Shown one piece after another: positions 21,746 to 32,516 of a stretch of 64,000 bases of DNA. This DNA is from Cladophialophora immunda (taxonomy: Eukaryota > Ascomycota > Eurotiomycetes > Chaetothyriales > Herpotrichiellaceae): positions 1,056,883-1,120,882 of the forward strand of contig NW_015622546.1 of NCBI RefSeq assembly GCF_000835495.1. The letters are read 5' to 3'. How positions within the stretch are numbered: position 1 is the first letter of the stretch; the number at the start of each line of letters is the position of its first letter. The notes under the pieces are model-generated. The model did not search any database. It was not told the DNA's origin and saw nothing but the letters and a program-made list of their open reading frames with translations. The translations under genes and the position numbers were made by a program.

Positions 21746-24063
21746 ATGAGCAGACGCAGGCAGAGTACCAGTTGCCAGCCGTGCCGTAAGGCTAGGATCG
21801 GGTGCGATGCAATCCTCCGTAAAGGCGACCCATGTACCAACTGTGTGCGGCGTGCAAAAGTCTGTTGCCCTCAGCAGGTAATTCCGCAGCAGGTAACGAG
21901 CTCTTAGTCGATTCACGTCTAATCCTGGCGTCAGGCACCATGTGAACCGCAACAGGCCCTGTCTCCGTCTGGCGCTGGCCAGCACCCTCTCACTGCTGCG
22001 GCTGGCGACAACGGACTTTTCACGGCATCTCCCTCTGGGAGATTTCCCCCGATTACGGAAACTCGCTTCGATGCAGGTGATGTTCTTCTGACTCCGCGCA
22101 CACAGCGGAGTGCTGGCTCGATCGCCGGCTTCTGCGCCAGGCAATTACACGACTCGGCTGGACTTCTATCTCCGATTCGCAGCATCTCCTACTTTGACCT
22201 CGAAGACAATGCCTCGCGTCGGTTACAGGCTTTGGCATTGCACGACATACTGTGGGACATCTTCATCTCCATTTTCGAGTCTCGCTTCGCACTATGGCTC
22301 GGCGACAGTTGCTGCCCATATCTGGAGATGACCATGGTAAGATCAGTCAGCCAATTCAGGAGCGTTGGCCTGGGGCTCAGGGATACAACTGACGCTTGCA
22401 GGGTACAAAGGCGCTAGTGTCGAGTATCGTCCTCCAGCTCGACGCGGACACCAGTAGCGGCATCATCGAGGCGGATGTCACTCCGAGCACGTGTGATTTG
22501 AGAGCTAGCCAAGTCAGTGGAAGGCATTTCTCCGACCCCCTTCTGAACGACGCACTTCGATATACCATCTACGCTTACTCTGCCCGTTGGCTTCCACTTA
22601 AAAGCGCTTACGAGCTGCATCACGTGAGCGACTCCGCGAGATCGACCCAGATGCAACAAGAGATCCGAGATCAGCTGTGGTATCAAGCCCGATCGGCCCT
22701 GATGCCTGCCCTGTCGCGTCCAAGCTATCGCTCGATCCTGGCTTTGTCGCTCTTCACATTCATGGAGATGCCGTTGGAAAACGGGGACCCCGGCTTCGGA
22801 AGGCTCTGCTCGCAAGTCTTGTACACCCAGTTTGATCGCCTCCGATCGCCGTTCAAGGATGGGGCTACTTTACCCCTCTCTCAAACAACGAGCGCGATAC
22901 CTGACGAGAGGTACGCTTCGGACTCCGTGTTGGCCAGAGCCAAGGGCGCCCCTTGTGAGAAGCGACAAAATCTAGAAGACTCGATTTACTGGCTTGGAGT
23001 TCTAATGGATGTCAGCCGTTCACTCATCCATCGTTTGCCCATGGTTATGTTGCCTGGACAACTAGGGGATAGAAAGATCTGGGACTTCATTCGGCAGAGA
23101 ACAGTCATTTTTGATCTGTCGTTCAAAGTATTGCATGGCTCACAGGTGCCCTTGCAGCCCGACGTCGTTGCTGTGGTGCTTCAACATGCATCTGCCTGCA
23201 AGACCATGTATCTCGGAACGTTGAATCGGTTCTGCGATGCCATGGGCGGCCACCGAGTCGAGGACCTCGAGGACGCAGCGAAGCAAATCGCCGAAGAAAT
23301 TGGTCGATTTCACGACGTCTTCGATCCTCTGCTCGCAATGTGCTTTCGAGATTACATGGACATGTCTTCGGAGAACCAGCTGAATTACCGTAGGTTCCCC
23401 TCGCACTGCGGAGTGATGCTACCATGCTGACCACTGCCAGTATTGTTGATCGCGCACTACCATTTAGGCTCCTTGATTTTGGCCAACACAATTGAGTCGT
23501 TGAAAAATGTGCCCGACCAGCTGGAAGAGCCGGCTGTGTTGCGACAACAGGCCTGTAACGCTATCGTCCAAACCTTGAGCCTTGTGATGAGCTGCGATAG
23601 GTACTCTTGTGACGATTCGCCCTATGGAAGCAGACTACTGCATGACCCAACCCCGGAATTGATGGTCGAAGTACTGGCCCGGGCTGGCCGAGCAGTGCTT
23701 TGTTTGCACGAGACAAGTAAGACATCCCTACAGGCCGCTCAAATCATGTTGTCAGTCATCTTCAGTGCCTTGAACATCATCAGTCAAATTTCGGTGGTCG
23801 CTTCCTTCGTCAAGGCTCACTTGCGACAAATTGCAGCAGGGCAGAACATCAGAATCCAAGAGGATCCCTTGAGACCGATGTCCGCCCCAAGTCACCATGC
23901 AGATGTGCTTTCGAAGTGCAACGCCAAATCTATCGAGAGTTTCCTACAAGAATCCCAAATACAAACGATGCTAGACCCTTGGAGCCTGGAGAAGACTGTG
24001 CGAAGCTACGACAAGTCTGGCTCTGTTTATGGGTTGGATGCATGGCGTGAACGCCAGTTTTGA
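21746..24063 (+). CDS. Zn2Cys6 fungal transcription factor, probable cluster regulator
   Basis: Four exons: 21746-21877, 21935-22336, 22402-23389, 23441-24063; 714 residues. The binuclear zinc cluster is at residues 10-38: CQPCRKARIGCD then CTNCVRRAKVCC. A linker rich in Ser, Pro and Gly follows. The long C-terminal part (from SISYFDLEDNASRRLQALAL) is alpha-helical and hydrophobic like the fungal-specific transcription factor domain, with LPLKSAYELHHVSD and a MLPGQLGDRKIWDF stretch. Such regulators bind CGG/CCG half-sites in the nucleus and are often pathway-specific, inducer-dependent activators. It sits between the transporter and the P450 within the cluster, so it is the obvious candidate to bind the shared ATCCG-containing motif. 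ATG 21746 (MSRRRQSTS) places the zinc cluster at the very N-terminus as is usual. Confidence 0.85.
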
Positions 24064-24710
24064 GAGCATATCGGGCCTTTGATGCCACGGGACGCACACA
24101 AGTTGCCGGTGCAAGCCCGATTCTTTGCTTGCCGTCTCTCATGCTCTTTGGTCGGGTACATTGTCAGGCTCCCTCGATTCAGATGAACGGGACCCTTAAT
24201 TGAGAACGACGTCCCTAGCCCGGGTCTTGCGGCATGCTTCCATCGAGGACAAAGACGAGTTGTGTGTCGCTGTATTCAAGTGTACATCAATATCCACCAC
24301 TGGGTTTCATCACTCACTCGATATGCACATATTCGGATGTAGAAGAACCAAAGGGTGTGTAAAATTGCCAGCTAAGTTTCGGGGATGTAATCTGCACCCG
24401 CTTTGGTCTGCGTTACTGGCCCGTTTCACACGCGCCGGGTGGGACGTCAAATTAAAATCCGTCCACGTGAACGTAGCTCGAAGGGCTAGTGTAAGCCGCG
24501 GTCTGGAGGTTTGATGTCTGGCTGCTAGCCTCGCCAAAGTCAAAAGAGGGGGCGAATTTCTAACGACCAGGCGAATTTGACCGGCATGTTGCAAACACCG
24601 TCGGCCAATGTTGTATAGGGTCGATGTGTAGCAGGTCAGAAGGGTCACTATACATTGAACTATCCTCGACCAGAAGAATCGACATCTTCAATCCAGCTCT
24701 TCCAGACAGC
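24064..24710. promoter_or_regulatory. Upstream region of the P450 gene
   Basis: 647 bp between two genes of the same strand. It contains cluster motif copy at 24458-24470. No coding sequence was seen, although the P450 frame is open up to an ATG at 24624. Confidence 0.45.
24458..24470 (+). promoter_or_regulatory. Cluster motif copy 2 (ATCCGTCCACGTG)
   Basis: It lies 241 bp upstream of the P450 start. It has the ATCCG box, two spacer bases and a full CACGTG core, in the same spacing as the other copies. Confidence 0.5.
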
Positions 24711-26645
24711 ATGACTCTCGCGCCTTTGTCGATGCCGGCAAGGCCCAATATATCCACACCAGTCTTCATTGGCCTGCTTGTATTCGGGCTCGTCCTAATC
24801 AGATGTCTCCAAAATGCGCTGAGACGAGGTCTGCGCGGTGTACCGGGCCCCTTTTTTGCGCGATTGACGTCGCTGTACCGGCTCAAGATTGTGGGTGATG
24901 GCAACGCAATTGCGACATATCGACACCTACACGACAAGTACGGTCCTATCGTGAGAACTGGTGCAAACCATGTATCGGTGTCTGATCCAAAAACCCTCCC
25001 CCTGATCTACAGCATCAACAGCAAGTTCAGAAAGGTATGATTCTATCAGCAGGTTTTTTTTTGGAGACGGCCGTACGGCTTCAACCTATCTACTGATAGC
25101 AACATTTTTGTTTAGTCTGCGTTCTACAGCGTGTCGGTCCCACCATATGCCGGGAAGCCGCTGGATAACATGTTCACCGCGGTCGATCCAAGCCTGCACC
25201 GAGACCTACGAGCACCAACTGCACAAGTATTCTCCATGACGAACATGCGGAACTACGAAAAGCACGTCAATGATTGCACAGACCTACTGTTTGGCATCAT
25301 CGACGACAACCTGGGCAAACCGGTAGATACCACCACCTGGTTTCAATGGTATGCTTTCGATGCCGTTGCAAGCATTACCTTCCAACGCCGGATGGGCTAT
25401 TTGCAAACACGCAGCGACGTCACAGGAATGATCCGCGATCAACAATTCTTCGCCAAATATTTCGCCCGGATCGGCCAGCTGCCAGGTCTGCATCCCTATC
25501 TTCTGGGGAATACGTGGTTGGCTTCCTTGTACATCAAATTTGTGCCTGGGGCTTCGGATTCGATGGGCGCACTGTTCCAGGTATGCGTGATAGCCTGTGC
25601 TATCGTCGAAACTGTCAGCTGACAGAGGCCCTTATCCACAGTTTATTGAGAAAGAAATCGACAGGTATGACCAAGTGGAGCAGCAAGCCGACCGAACGGA
25701 CTTTCTTGCGCAACTGAGAGCCAAAGATGACCCGGAAAGACCGAATTTTAAGCGAGATCTCATGAACCACTTGTCGAACCCAGTGTAAGTACCCTGTTAT
25801 GTTATGCCACTCCCGTCGTTATTCTGAGCGCCGCTGACGGACATGATGACCAGCCTAGCCGGCGGCGAGACCACCGGCATCTCACTCCGTTCTTGCATTT
25901 ATCACATCGTGAAGCACCCTGAGGTCAAGAAGAAGGTGACGGACGAGATCGACCAGGCCGATCGAGAAGGAAAACTGTCAGCATACATCACATACGACGA
26001 GAGTCAGAGGCTGACCTACGTGTGGGCTCACCCATCCATTCTCCTTCTTCAATGGTACACACATTCTAATTCTCTCTCCTTCATCAGTCAAGCAGCCATC
26101 AAAGAAGCCCTGCGCGTTCATCCACCCACGTCCTTCCCGCTCGAAAGAGTCATCCCTCCAGAAGGAGCAGAAATTCTGGGCCACAAGCTTCCTGGGGGTG
26201 TCGTCATTGGGACGATGGCACCGCTGATGCACCAAAACAAGGAAGTTTACGGTGAGGACGCCGATGAGTATCGACCAGAGCGATGGTTCGACCAGGATAC
26301 AGAGCGCCTGAAGCTCATGGACCGGACTTTCACTACAGTATGTGCTCTCACAACCGGTTTCCCTCATGACGATCCTCCTCGTCTGGCTCCTCTCTCCCTT
26401 TGACCATCATCCGAGAGCTATGTCACTGACACAAGAATTTTCACCAACAGTTTGGCCACGGTACGCGTGGATGTATTGGCAGGCCAATTGCCATGTTGGA
26501 GATCACCAAGCTGATCCCCGAAATTTTCCGGAGATATCAGGTAGACTGGGCTTCGGACAAGGAAGAGTGGGACACCCAGGCTTACTGGTTTTGGATGAAC
26601 GACGGACTGGTTCTCAAATTTGAGCCAAGGAATAAGAATCGATAG
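24711..26645 (+). CDS. Cytochrome P450 (pisatin-demethylase-like)
   Basis: Six exons: 24711-25034, 25116-25580, 25642-25784, 25854-26021, 26088-26337, 26451-26645; 514 residues, normal for a fungal P450. An N-terminal membrane anchor (TPVFIGLLVFGLVLI) is followed by a proline hinge (GVPGPFFA). The I-helix oxygen-binding motif is VLAGGETTG, created across the fourth exon junction. The K-helix is KEALR, then YRPERW, and the heme loop is FGHGTRGCIGRP with the Cys ligand. All introns keep frame. By overall shape it resembles microsomal fungal P450s of the pisatin demethylase group, which O-demethylate or hydroxylate aromatics; this assignment is by resemblance and the substrate is not known. ER membrane, dependent on P450 reductase. 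Upstream in-frame ATG at 24624 would add 29 residues before the anchor. Confidence 0.9.
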
Positions 26646-26784
26646 GCCCATCATGCTCATCTTTGGGAGATGCGTTGCATTGGAGCCCAATTTGGCAATG
26701 ACGGTGCTGGCATTGCACGTTCTATCTCGCAGACTTGCTCTAAAAAGTACAATGTATTCGATGATTTCACCTTTCCATCCCCCC

Positions 26785-27924
26785 TCAAAAGCCGGGATTC
26801 CTCGTAAACAAAACCCTCCGGTGATCCTGTTGCAACTTTTCCGTCTCCTCGGTGCGCAAATGCGATTCAGCTAGGCGTGGAAAGAGCTTCAGAGCATTCA
26901 GCCTGCCGATTTTGGAAATCGCTGCGTCGCTCAGGTTCTGCGTGTCGAGCCATGTGGCGCCCTCTGTGACGTTCTCGTACGGCGTGTCAATCGAGAACAT
27001 GATCCTGTCGACTCCTATCTCGCTGATAGCATGGAGTAGCACTGGAGTGGAGAAGTTTCCCGCCGTAGTGATCGAGATGTTTGTCTCAAAGTATTGCCGT
27101 AGGGTCTTTTGGCTCTTTAAGCCGCGGCCCCGGTCACGCTTCTCGAACCAGTGGTCACTCCGATGAAGATGGCTCAAGAGCATTTCGCCTGGACAATGTC
27201 AACGGAGGCGCTCAAACCACTGGACGTATACAACGCTTGTAGGTGGATACTTACCCATATGACCAATGATTAACTGTGCACCGGGAAATCGATCGAAAAC
27301 TCCACTAGAGCACAGAGCCATCACATGGAAACTGCTGTCTCTGGCAAAGCTGTAGGTGGGCCCAAGCAACCACGGACGTTTCGCATACAGTCGCTGGAAG
27401 TCCTCAAGGATCGGTGGCTTGGGGTGCAGATACACGGGCGCTTGTAGTTTCTCGACAGCCGCCCAGAAGATATCGTACCGTGGGTCATCGTAGAAGTATT
27501 CGAGCACTCGGCCCTGCGGTGTTGTGTACTCCTGCGCATCATGAACCATCACACCGATGAACCCCAGGTCATTCACACAGCGGGTTAGCTCTGCGACAGC
27601 GACTTCAGGGTCGTGCATGGACACTGAGGCAAAGCCGGCGAATCGCTCACGACTGCCTTGGATCCGTCCGGCTAAGTAGTCGTTGGCGCGGACGGCATAT
27701 GCTGCTGACTCCTTGGGATCGTGGATAGCCTGTGGTCCCGCGGGATTCATCGATATGATGGCCAACTCGACGCCATTTGCGTTCATTTCGGCCAGTCGAG
27801 CATCGTGGAGGTCGGCCAACGCAGCGGCCAGCTCGGTGGCATTGCGGCATGCAAACTTCAACGCTTCGGCCGCATTGTCCTCTGGCATGCAGATGTGCTC
27901 TTCGAGAATGATTTTGCCACGCAT
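26785..27924 (-). CDS. Amidohydrolase-2 family decarboxylase (2,3-dihydroxybenzoate / gamma-resorcylate type)
   Basis: Two exons: 27924-27255 and 27188-26785, intron of 66 bp; 357 residues. It starts MRGKIILEEH, the family's opening motif with metal-binding Glu and His. Further metal and active-site motifs are VYLHPKPP, IIGHMGE (split by the intron) and MFSIDTPYENV with the conserved Asp. Members are Zn- or Mn-dependent, non-oxidative, reversible decarboxylases of ortho-hydroxybenzoic acids (2,3-dihydroxybenzoate, gamma-resorcylate, salicylate, orsellinate). The enzyme acts in the cytosol without other cofactor. It is transcribed away from the aldehyde dehydrogenase with a shared 471-bp promoter region, which suggests co-expression: the dehydrogenase could make the acid this enzyme decarboxylates. 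The exact substrate cannot be read from sequence. Confidence 0.85.
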
Positions 27925-28151
27925 GGTGCTCGTGGTAATGCACTGTGGTTAAGCTCTGATGGCCACAACTGTTTGACAATGTTGCTGTCGTGGTCAACAG
28001 CATTGGGGCTCGCTTCGACCGGTGAGCCAACGAGTCTTTCTGGCCGAGCGGTTTTTGTTTACATCCAAACTCCGAATCACAGGCTCCCCCGCCCGGGACC
28101 CGTCCGTCATAAAGGACCTGACTTGAGGGTGCTGATGCCAGAAACGCCCAA

Positions 28152-28164
28152 ATCCGGTCACGTG
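28152..28164 (+). promoter_or_regulatory. Cluster motif copy 3 (ATCCGGTCACGTG) in the bidirectional promoter
   Basis: It sits almost exactly midway in the 471-bp region between the decarboxylase (start 27924) and the aldehyde dehydrogenase (start 28396). A small palindrome TCCGCTCGGA lies at 28169-28178, a second possible zinc-cluster site. Confidence 0.55.
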
Positions 28165-28395
28165 GACGTCCGCTCGGAGATGGTTCGCTGCCGCGATGTT
28201 TAACTTCTTGGGTCGATAGACATGTGAGGGTCTGGAACAGAGGCCGTGATTTTGCAACAGACCATCTCGTTTCCTCCCCACAGAAGCTGCTGAAACATTT
28301 TGCGTTCCTTTTTTCCCTTTCCCTAAATATGATACAATAAAATCGCTTCACCCTGACAAAAGATTTCGCCTTCCTTGTGGACAAACAGAGACGAG

Positions 28396-29901
28396 ATGGG
28401 CAGCATAGACTTGAAGAAATACGACTCCATCTCCAGATTTACTTGGTCGTCCGACAACCCTTCTCATCAATTCGATGTCCATAATCCGGCGACCGGGGAG
28501 GTGATCACGACGGTGCAAGGAGGCGGCGTGGAACAGGTGCAGCAAGCTGTCGACCTCGCTCAGAAAGCCTATCAGAACGACTGGAGATGGCGCAGCCCTC
28601 GAGACCGATCGATTCTCCTGCTTCGGGCAGCAGACAATCTTGAGGCGCACTTCGAAGAGTTGTCTCATTTGCTCTGCCTGGAAAATGGGAAGCCGATCTC
28701 TCAGGCAAAAGAAGGCGACATTCCTTTCGTGATCAACATCTTCCGCTACTTTGCTTCACTGGTGGACAAGTTACCCCATGAGCTCTACGATCAGGGCGCC
28801 CTCTATTCTCACATTCAACGTGAGCCTTACGGAGTTGTAGCGGGTATCATTCCGTTCAACTGGCCTCCCATTCACGTAGGAGGCAAGAGCGCACCTGCTC
28901 TAGCCATGGGCAACACCATCATCATCAAGCCCGGGGAGCAAGCCCCCTTGACGGCACTGCGCATTGTGGAACTCGTGGCGGAAGTTCTGCCTTATGGAGT
29001 CATCCAGGCAGTTCCTGCCATTGGCATCGACGTACCACAAGCACTGGTCACTCATCCCAATGTTCGCAAGGTGTCGTTCACGGGATCGACTAGGGCCGGA
29101 GCTGCAGTGAGCAAACTTGCAGCCGACTCCATCACGCCGTTGTCGCTGGAACTCGGCGGCAAGAACTGCTTGATTGTATTCGAGGATGCAGACATGGACC
29201 TGGCTGTCCGAAATATTATAGACGGAGGATATTTCAATCAAGGCGAAGCATGCACCGCATCATCGAGAGTCCTGGCGCAGAGAACCGTTCACGATACGCT
29301 TGTTGCCAAACTTTCCAAGGCAGTCAAGAGACTCGTGGTGGGAGATGGTGCAAATGAAGCCACCCACGTCGGACCACTGGTCACCAAAGTTCACCAGCAA
29401 AAGGTGCTCGAGTACCTCGAGATCGGCATCAAGGAGGGAGCGAAGATAGAAGCACAGGCAGCTCTACCCACAGATCCAAAACTCGCGAACGGGTACTACG
29501 TTCAGCCCACTCTATTCACCAACGTCACCCGAGACATGCGTATTGCAAAGGAAGAGATTTTTGGTCCCGTCGTCACTGTGAATGTCTTTGATACCTACGA
29601 AGAGGCGATCTCGATCGCCAACGAACCCGAGTACGGTCTTGTGGCGGCCGTCTTCTCCCGTGATCACGAGAAGTGCTTACGTACGGCGCGAGAGGTCGAT
29701 GTTGGTATGTTCTTCGTCAACAATTACAGCAGGTCCGTACTGGGTAGCCCGTTCGGAGGTGCGAAGCACAGTGGCTACGGGCGAGAACACACCATTGAGA
29801 CTCTTCATGAGTACAGCAGGCCGAAGAGTATTCGCATTCCATCTGGCATAGGGAAGGTACCCGGTTGGGGAAAGCTAGACGAGCTGGTAGCCGAATTATA
29901 A
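28396..29901 (+). CDS. NAD(P)-dependent aldehyde dehydrogenase
   Basis: Single exon, 501 residues, from ATG 28396 (MGSIDLKKYD); an in-frame ATG at 28375 is seven codons upstream. All ALDH superfamily landmarks are present: PFNWPP with the catalytic Asn, KPGEQAPLTAL for nucleotide binding, FTGSTRAGA, the general base in LELGGKN, the nucleophile in FNQGEACTASS, EEIFGPV, and the C-terminal SPFGGAKHSGYGRE. It oxidises an aldehyde to a carboxylic acid. Divergent to the decarboxylase and close to a GMC alcohol oxidase and a P450, it most likely oxidises an aromatic aldehyde (salicylaldehyde- or vanillin-like); this is inferred from context. Cytosolic, no targeting signal. Confidence 0.92.
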   Translation: MGSIDLKKYDSISRFTWSSDNPSHQFDVHNPATGEVITTVQGGGVEQVQQAVDLAQKAYQNDWRWRSPRDRSILLLRAADNLEAHFEELSHLLCLENGKPISQAKEGDIPFVINIFRYFASLVDKLPHELYDQGALYSHIQREPYGVVAGIIPFNWPPIHVGGKSAPALAMGNTIIIKPGEQAPLTALRIVELVAEVLPYGVIQAVPAIGIDVPQALVTHPNVRKVSFTGSTRAGAAVSKLAADSITPLSLELGGKNCLIVFEDADMDLAVRNIIDGGYFNQGEACTASSRVLAQRTVHDTLVAKLSKAVKRLVVGDGANEATHVGPLVTKVHQQKVLEYLEIGIKEGAKIEAQAALPTDPKLANGYYVQPTLFTNVTRDMRIAKEEIFGPVVTVNVFDTYEEAISIANEPEYGLVAAVFSRDHEKCLRTAREVDVGMFFVNNYSRSVLGSPFGGAKHSGYGREHTIETLHEYSRPKSIRIPSGIGKVPGWGKLDELVAEL

Positions 29902-30751
29902 ACGGGATGGGGTAGCCATAGAAGAGCAGGAATGCTGTCACGACCCACTATACGCCACACAGGGCCGTAGCGGTATGCAGGGTATAGAGGTACTCTTACT
30001 TCTGATTCGAGGTTAGGCCGGGCAGGCATAGAACGGTGGTGGTGAAGATCTTGGTAACACATATGATACGCGTGCAACAATGTTATTGACTACAAGGAGA
30101 CTCTTAATGAGCCTTGAGGCTGCAGTGTGTCTATATAGCAATAAGGCGGCTCCCTTTCGTTCTAGTCGTCCTGTTGTTGAACGTCCTGGACGGCCAGGTC
30201 GATATGCTATCCTGCAGCATGCCAATGTCCCGAAAGGTTTGTCGCGTCTTGATCTGTCGGGGTGTGACTGAATGAGACTATGGGGTCAGACATTACAGAT
30301 AGTAAAAAGGTACCTCAAATGACCCAATTCTAGAGTTATTTGAGCCATAGTAATACTTATCTCGCAAGGGCCCGTTCTACCTTCCTGGTTACCCTGGGTG
30401 GGGCACCACGGTCGACACCTGGATCGTAACAAACGCACAGATCCGCTCACGTGATGATCCAACGTGTGGATCTTGTGGGTTTCCCCCCTCCCCGCTTGGG
30501 TCTCGACGATCACAAGGTCCCCGAAGAAACTAGCTGGATTCTCTTCTCAGGAAGTCCTCTTCGCGGAGATACGGCTGCTGGATCTTCCGAGGCGACCACT
30601 ACGTGCCTATACTCACTGTCTGGATGCAAAGCTCTGGACCAGAACTTGGCAAAAGAGGTCGTGACGTTGCTAGCCCACGCGGTTCGAATTGTTCAAGACC
30701 ATCAAATCTTTGATCTTTCCATGTACAACGGAGGATATTGAATCGCTCTTC
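29902..30751. promoter_or_regulatory. Upstream region of the deaminase-type amidohydrolase
   Basis: 850 bp with no gene recognised. It contains motif copy 4 at 30441-30453. The frame of the next gene is open back to 30689, but that extension has no family resemblance. Confidence 0.4.
30441..30453 (+). promoter_or_regulatory. Cluster motif copy 4 (ATCCGCTCACGTG)
   Basis: It lies 299 bp upstream of the amidohydrolase start, in the same 13-bp layout as copies 1-3. Confidence 0.5.
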
Positions 30752-32465
30752 ATGGCCACTAGGAAAGACATCCTGCTCAAAAACGGGCGCGTCATCGTCC
30801 ACGGCGTCGACGACACGGCGAAAGCCATCCTCGCCGATGTCCTCGTGCAAGGCAACAAAATCACTCAAATCGAGCCGCACATTGCTGCTCCAGCAGGTGC
30901 AGACGTCGACCTCATCGACTGCACCGACAAGCTCGTTGCACCAGGCTTCGTCGACACACACAGGCACATGTACACAATCGCATTGAGGGGCAGACACGGT
31001 GATGACATGCTGAATGATTACTTGGTCCGTGGTACGTATGATGTCGGCGCACTCTCTCCGGGGAAGATCCATTTGTTGTTGTTTGAATATGCTCGAAACG
31101 ATGGCGGATCTTGTTCTGAGTGGTTGACCGAACGGAAACAGGGATTCTGCAAAGCTCAAACTATGAGCCCAACGATATCTTTTGGGGCCAGCTCGCCGGG
31201 AGTCTGGAGTGTATCAACGCAGGCACGACAACGGTGGTCGATCACTCGCATTTGAACTACGGAAAGGAGTACCGTAGGTCTCCTTCTAAACCCTCGTCTC
31301 TTTGAAATCTGCTATCCGCGTGATCGTCACACCACCTCACTGACATGTCAGCGCAACAGCCAAAGCTGCCATTGCTGCCACGATCGCGTCCGGACTCCGC
31401 TCCATCTACGGGTACTGTTTCAACATTCGAGTCGATTCATGGCATCCGTTCAGCCTAAACCCGAGCTTTATCGCGCCGTGGGCGCTGGAGAATCTGCAGA
31501 TGATCGCGCAGCAACGGCCGTTGGGTGACGGGCGAGTGACGCTAGGCATCGCATTCGACGGCTGGTTCCTGCCCAAAGAGATCCTGAAGCCTCTATTCGA
31601 CAAAATCCGATCTCTAGGCATCAAACACCTCACGACGCACAACTCGCCAAGCCCGCCGGGGGTGCCAACGGCCGTGGAGACGATGGAAGCCGTGGGCGTG
31701 CTGACGCCCCTTTCGATTCTAGCCCACGCAAATCGGCTGTCGCAGGGCGATGTGGCTTTGATCAAAAGGTGCAAGGCAAAGGTGTCGTCGACGCCGTCGC
31801 TCGAGCTGCAGATGGCTATGGGCGTGCCGGCGTGTTTTGACGAGACTCGCGACGTGCAAGCTTGTTCCTCACTGGGGATCGACTGCCACAATGCTACGCT
31901 GGCCAGTATCCCGGCCGAGATGCGCATGGCGTTGCAGAGCAGTCGTGGCACATTCAACGACCGCATTCTAGAAAAGGGCAAGGTCCCCGCCCGCGTCTAC
32001 AAGTCTGTCCAGGAGGTATATGCTCTGGGGACAATCTCGGGCGCGAGGGCGATAGGCATGGAAGACCAGATTGGTAGTCTGGCGGTGGGGAAGACGGCTG
32101 ATATCATTGTCCTGGATGCGGTTAGTCCCAATATGATCTGTGGCGCCCAGTATGACCCTGTCACGGCGATCGTCATGCATTCGACGCCGGCGGATGTGGT
32201 CACCACGATCATCGATGGTGTGGTGAGGAAGAGGAACGGGAGACTCGAGCCGGTCCATGTCACACCGGAACTACGGAGCTGGACGAGGCCACAGAGCACT
32301 TTGCTGTACTGGGAAGATGTGATCAAGGAGGTCCTGAAGAGCAGAGACGCGTTGCAGGACAAGCTAGACAAGATTGATTACCCGACAGCGAAGAAAGCGG
32401 CCATGCAGGCCTTTGGGATGGATGAGTCGATTGTGGTCGACGTGCCGCCCACATCTCGCTTGTAA
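30752..32465 (+). CDS. Amidohydrolase of the cytosine deaminase / TRZ-ATZ / MTA-SAH deaminase group
   Basis: Three exons: 30752-31031, 31142-31273, then 31360-32465 (505 residues). The third start is my best choice; an alternative uses a GTCTCC donor after 31277 with exon 3 from 31352. The metal-binding HxH is in APGFVDTHRHMY. Later metal ligands fit the family: HSHLNYG, ILAHANRLS and GIDCHNATLASIPAEMRMAL (the usual Asp is replaced or shifted around the DCHN motif). The C-terminal subdomain IGSLAVGKTADIIVLDA is typical. Members hydrolyse C-N (or C-Cl) bonds of N-heterocycles such as cytosine, guanine, methylthioadenosine or triazines. The link to an aromatic route is unclear: it may remove an amine or halogen from a heteroaromatic substrate. 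Confidence 0.82.
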
Positions 32466-32516
32466 AAGAGGAGATTTGAGTAAATATCATCTATTCTGCC
32501 CGCCAGACAGTTGAAT

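Noticed and set aside
22621..22630. CACGTGAGCG inside the regulator gene as a further operator copy
   Set aside because: It lies in coding sequence, lacks the ATCCG part and is likely chance.
22414..22815. 133-codon minus-strand frame
   Set aside because: It is a shadow of exon 3 of the Zn2Cys6 regulator.
30599..31159. 186-codon minus-strand frame
   Set aside because: It is antisense to the amidohydrolase with its HxH motif on the plus strand and has no domain.
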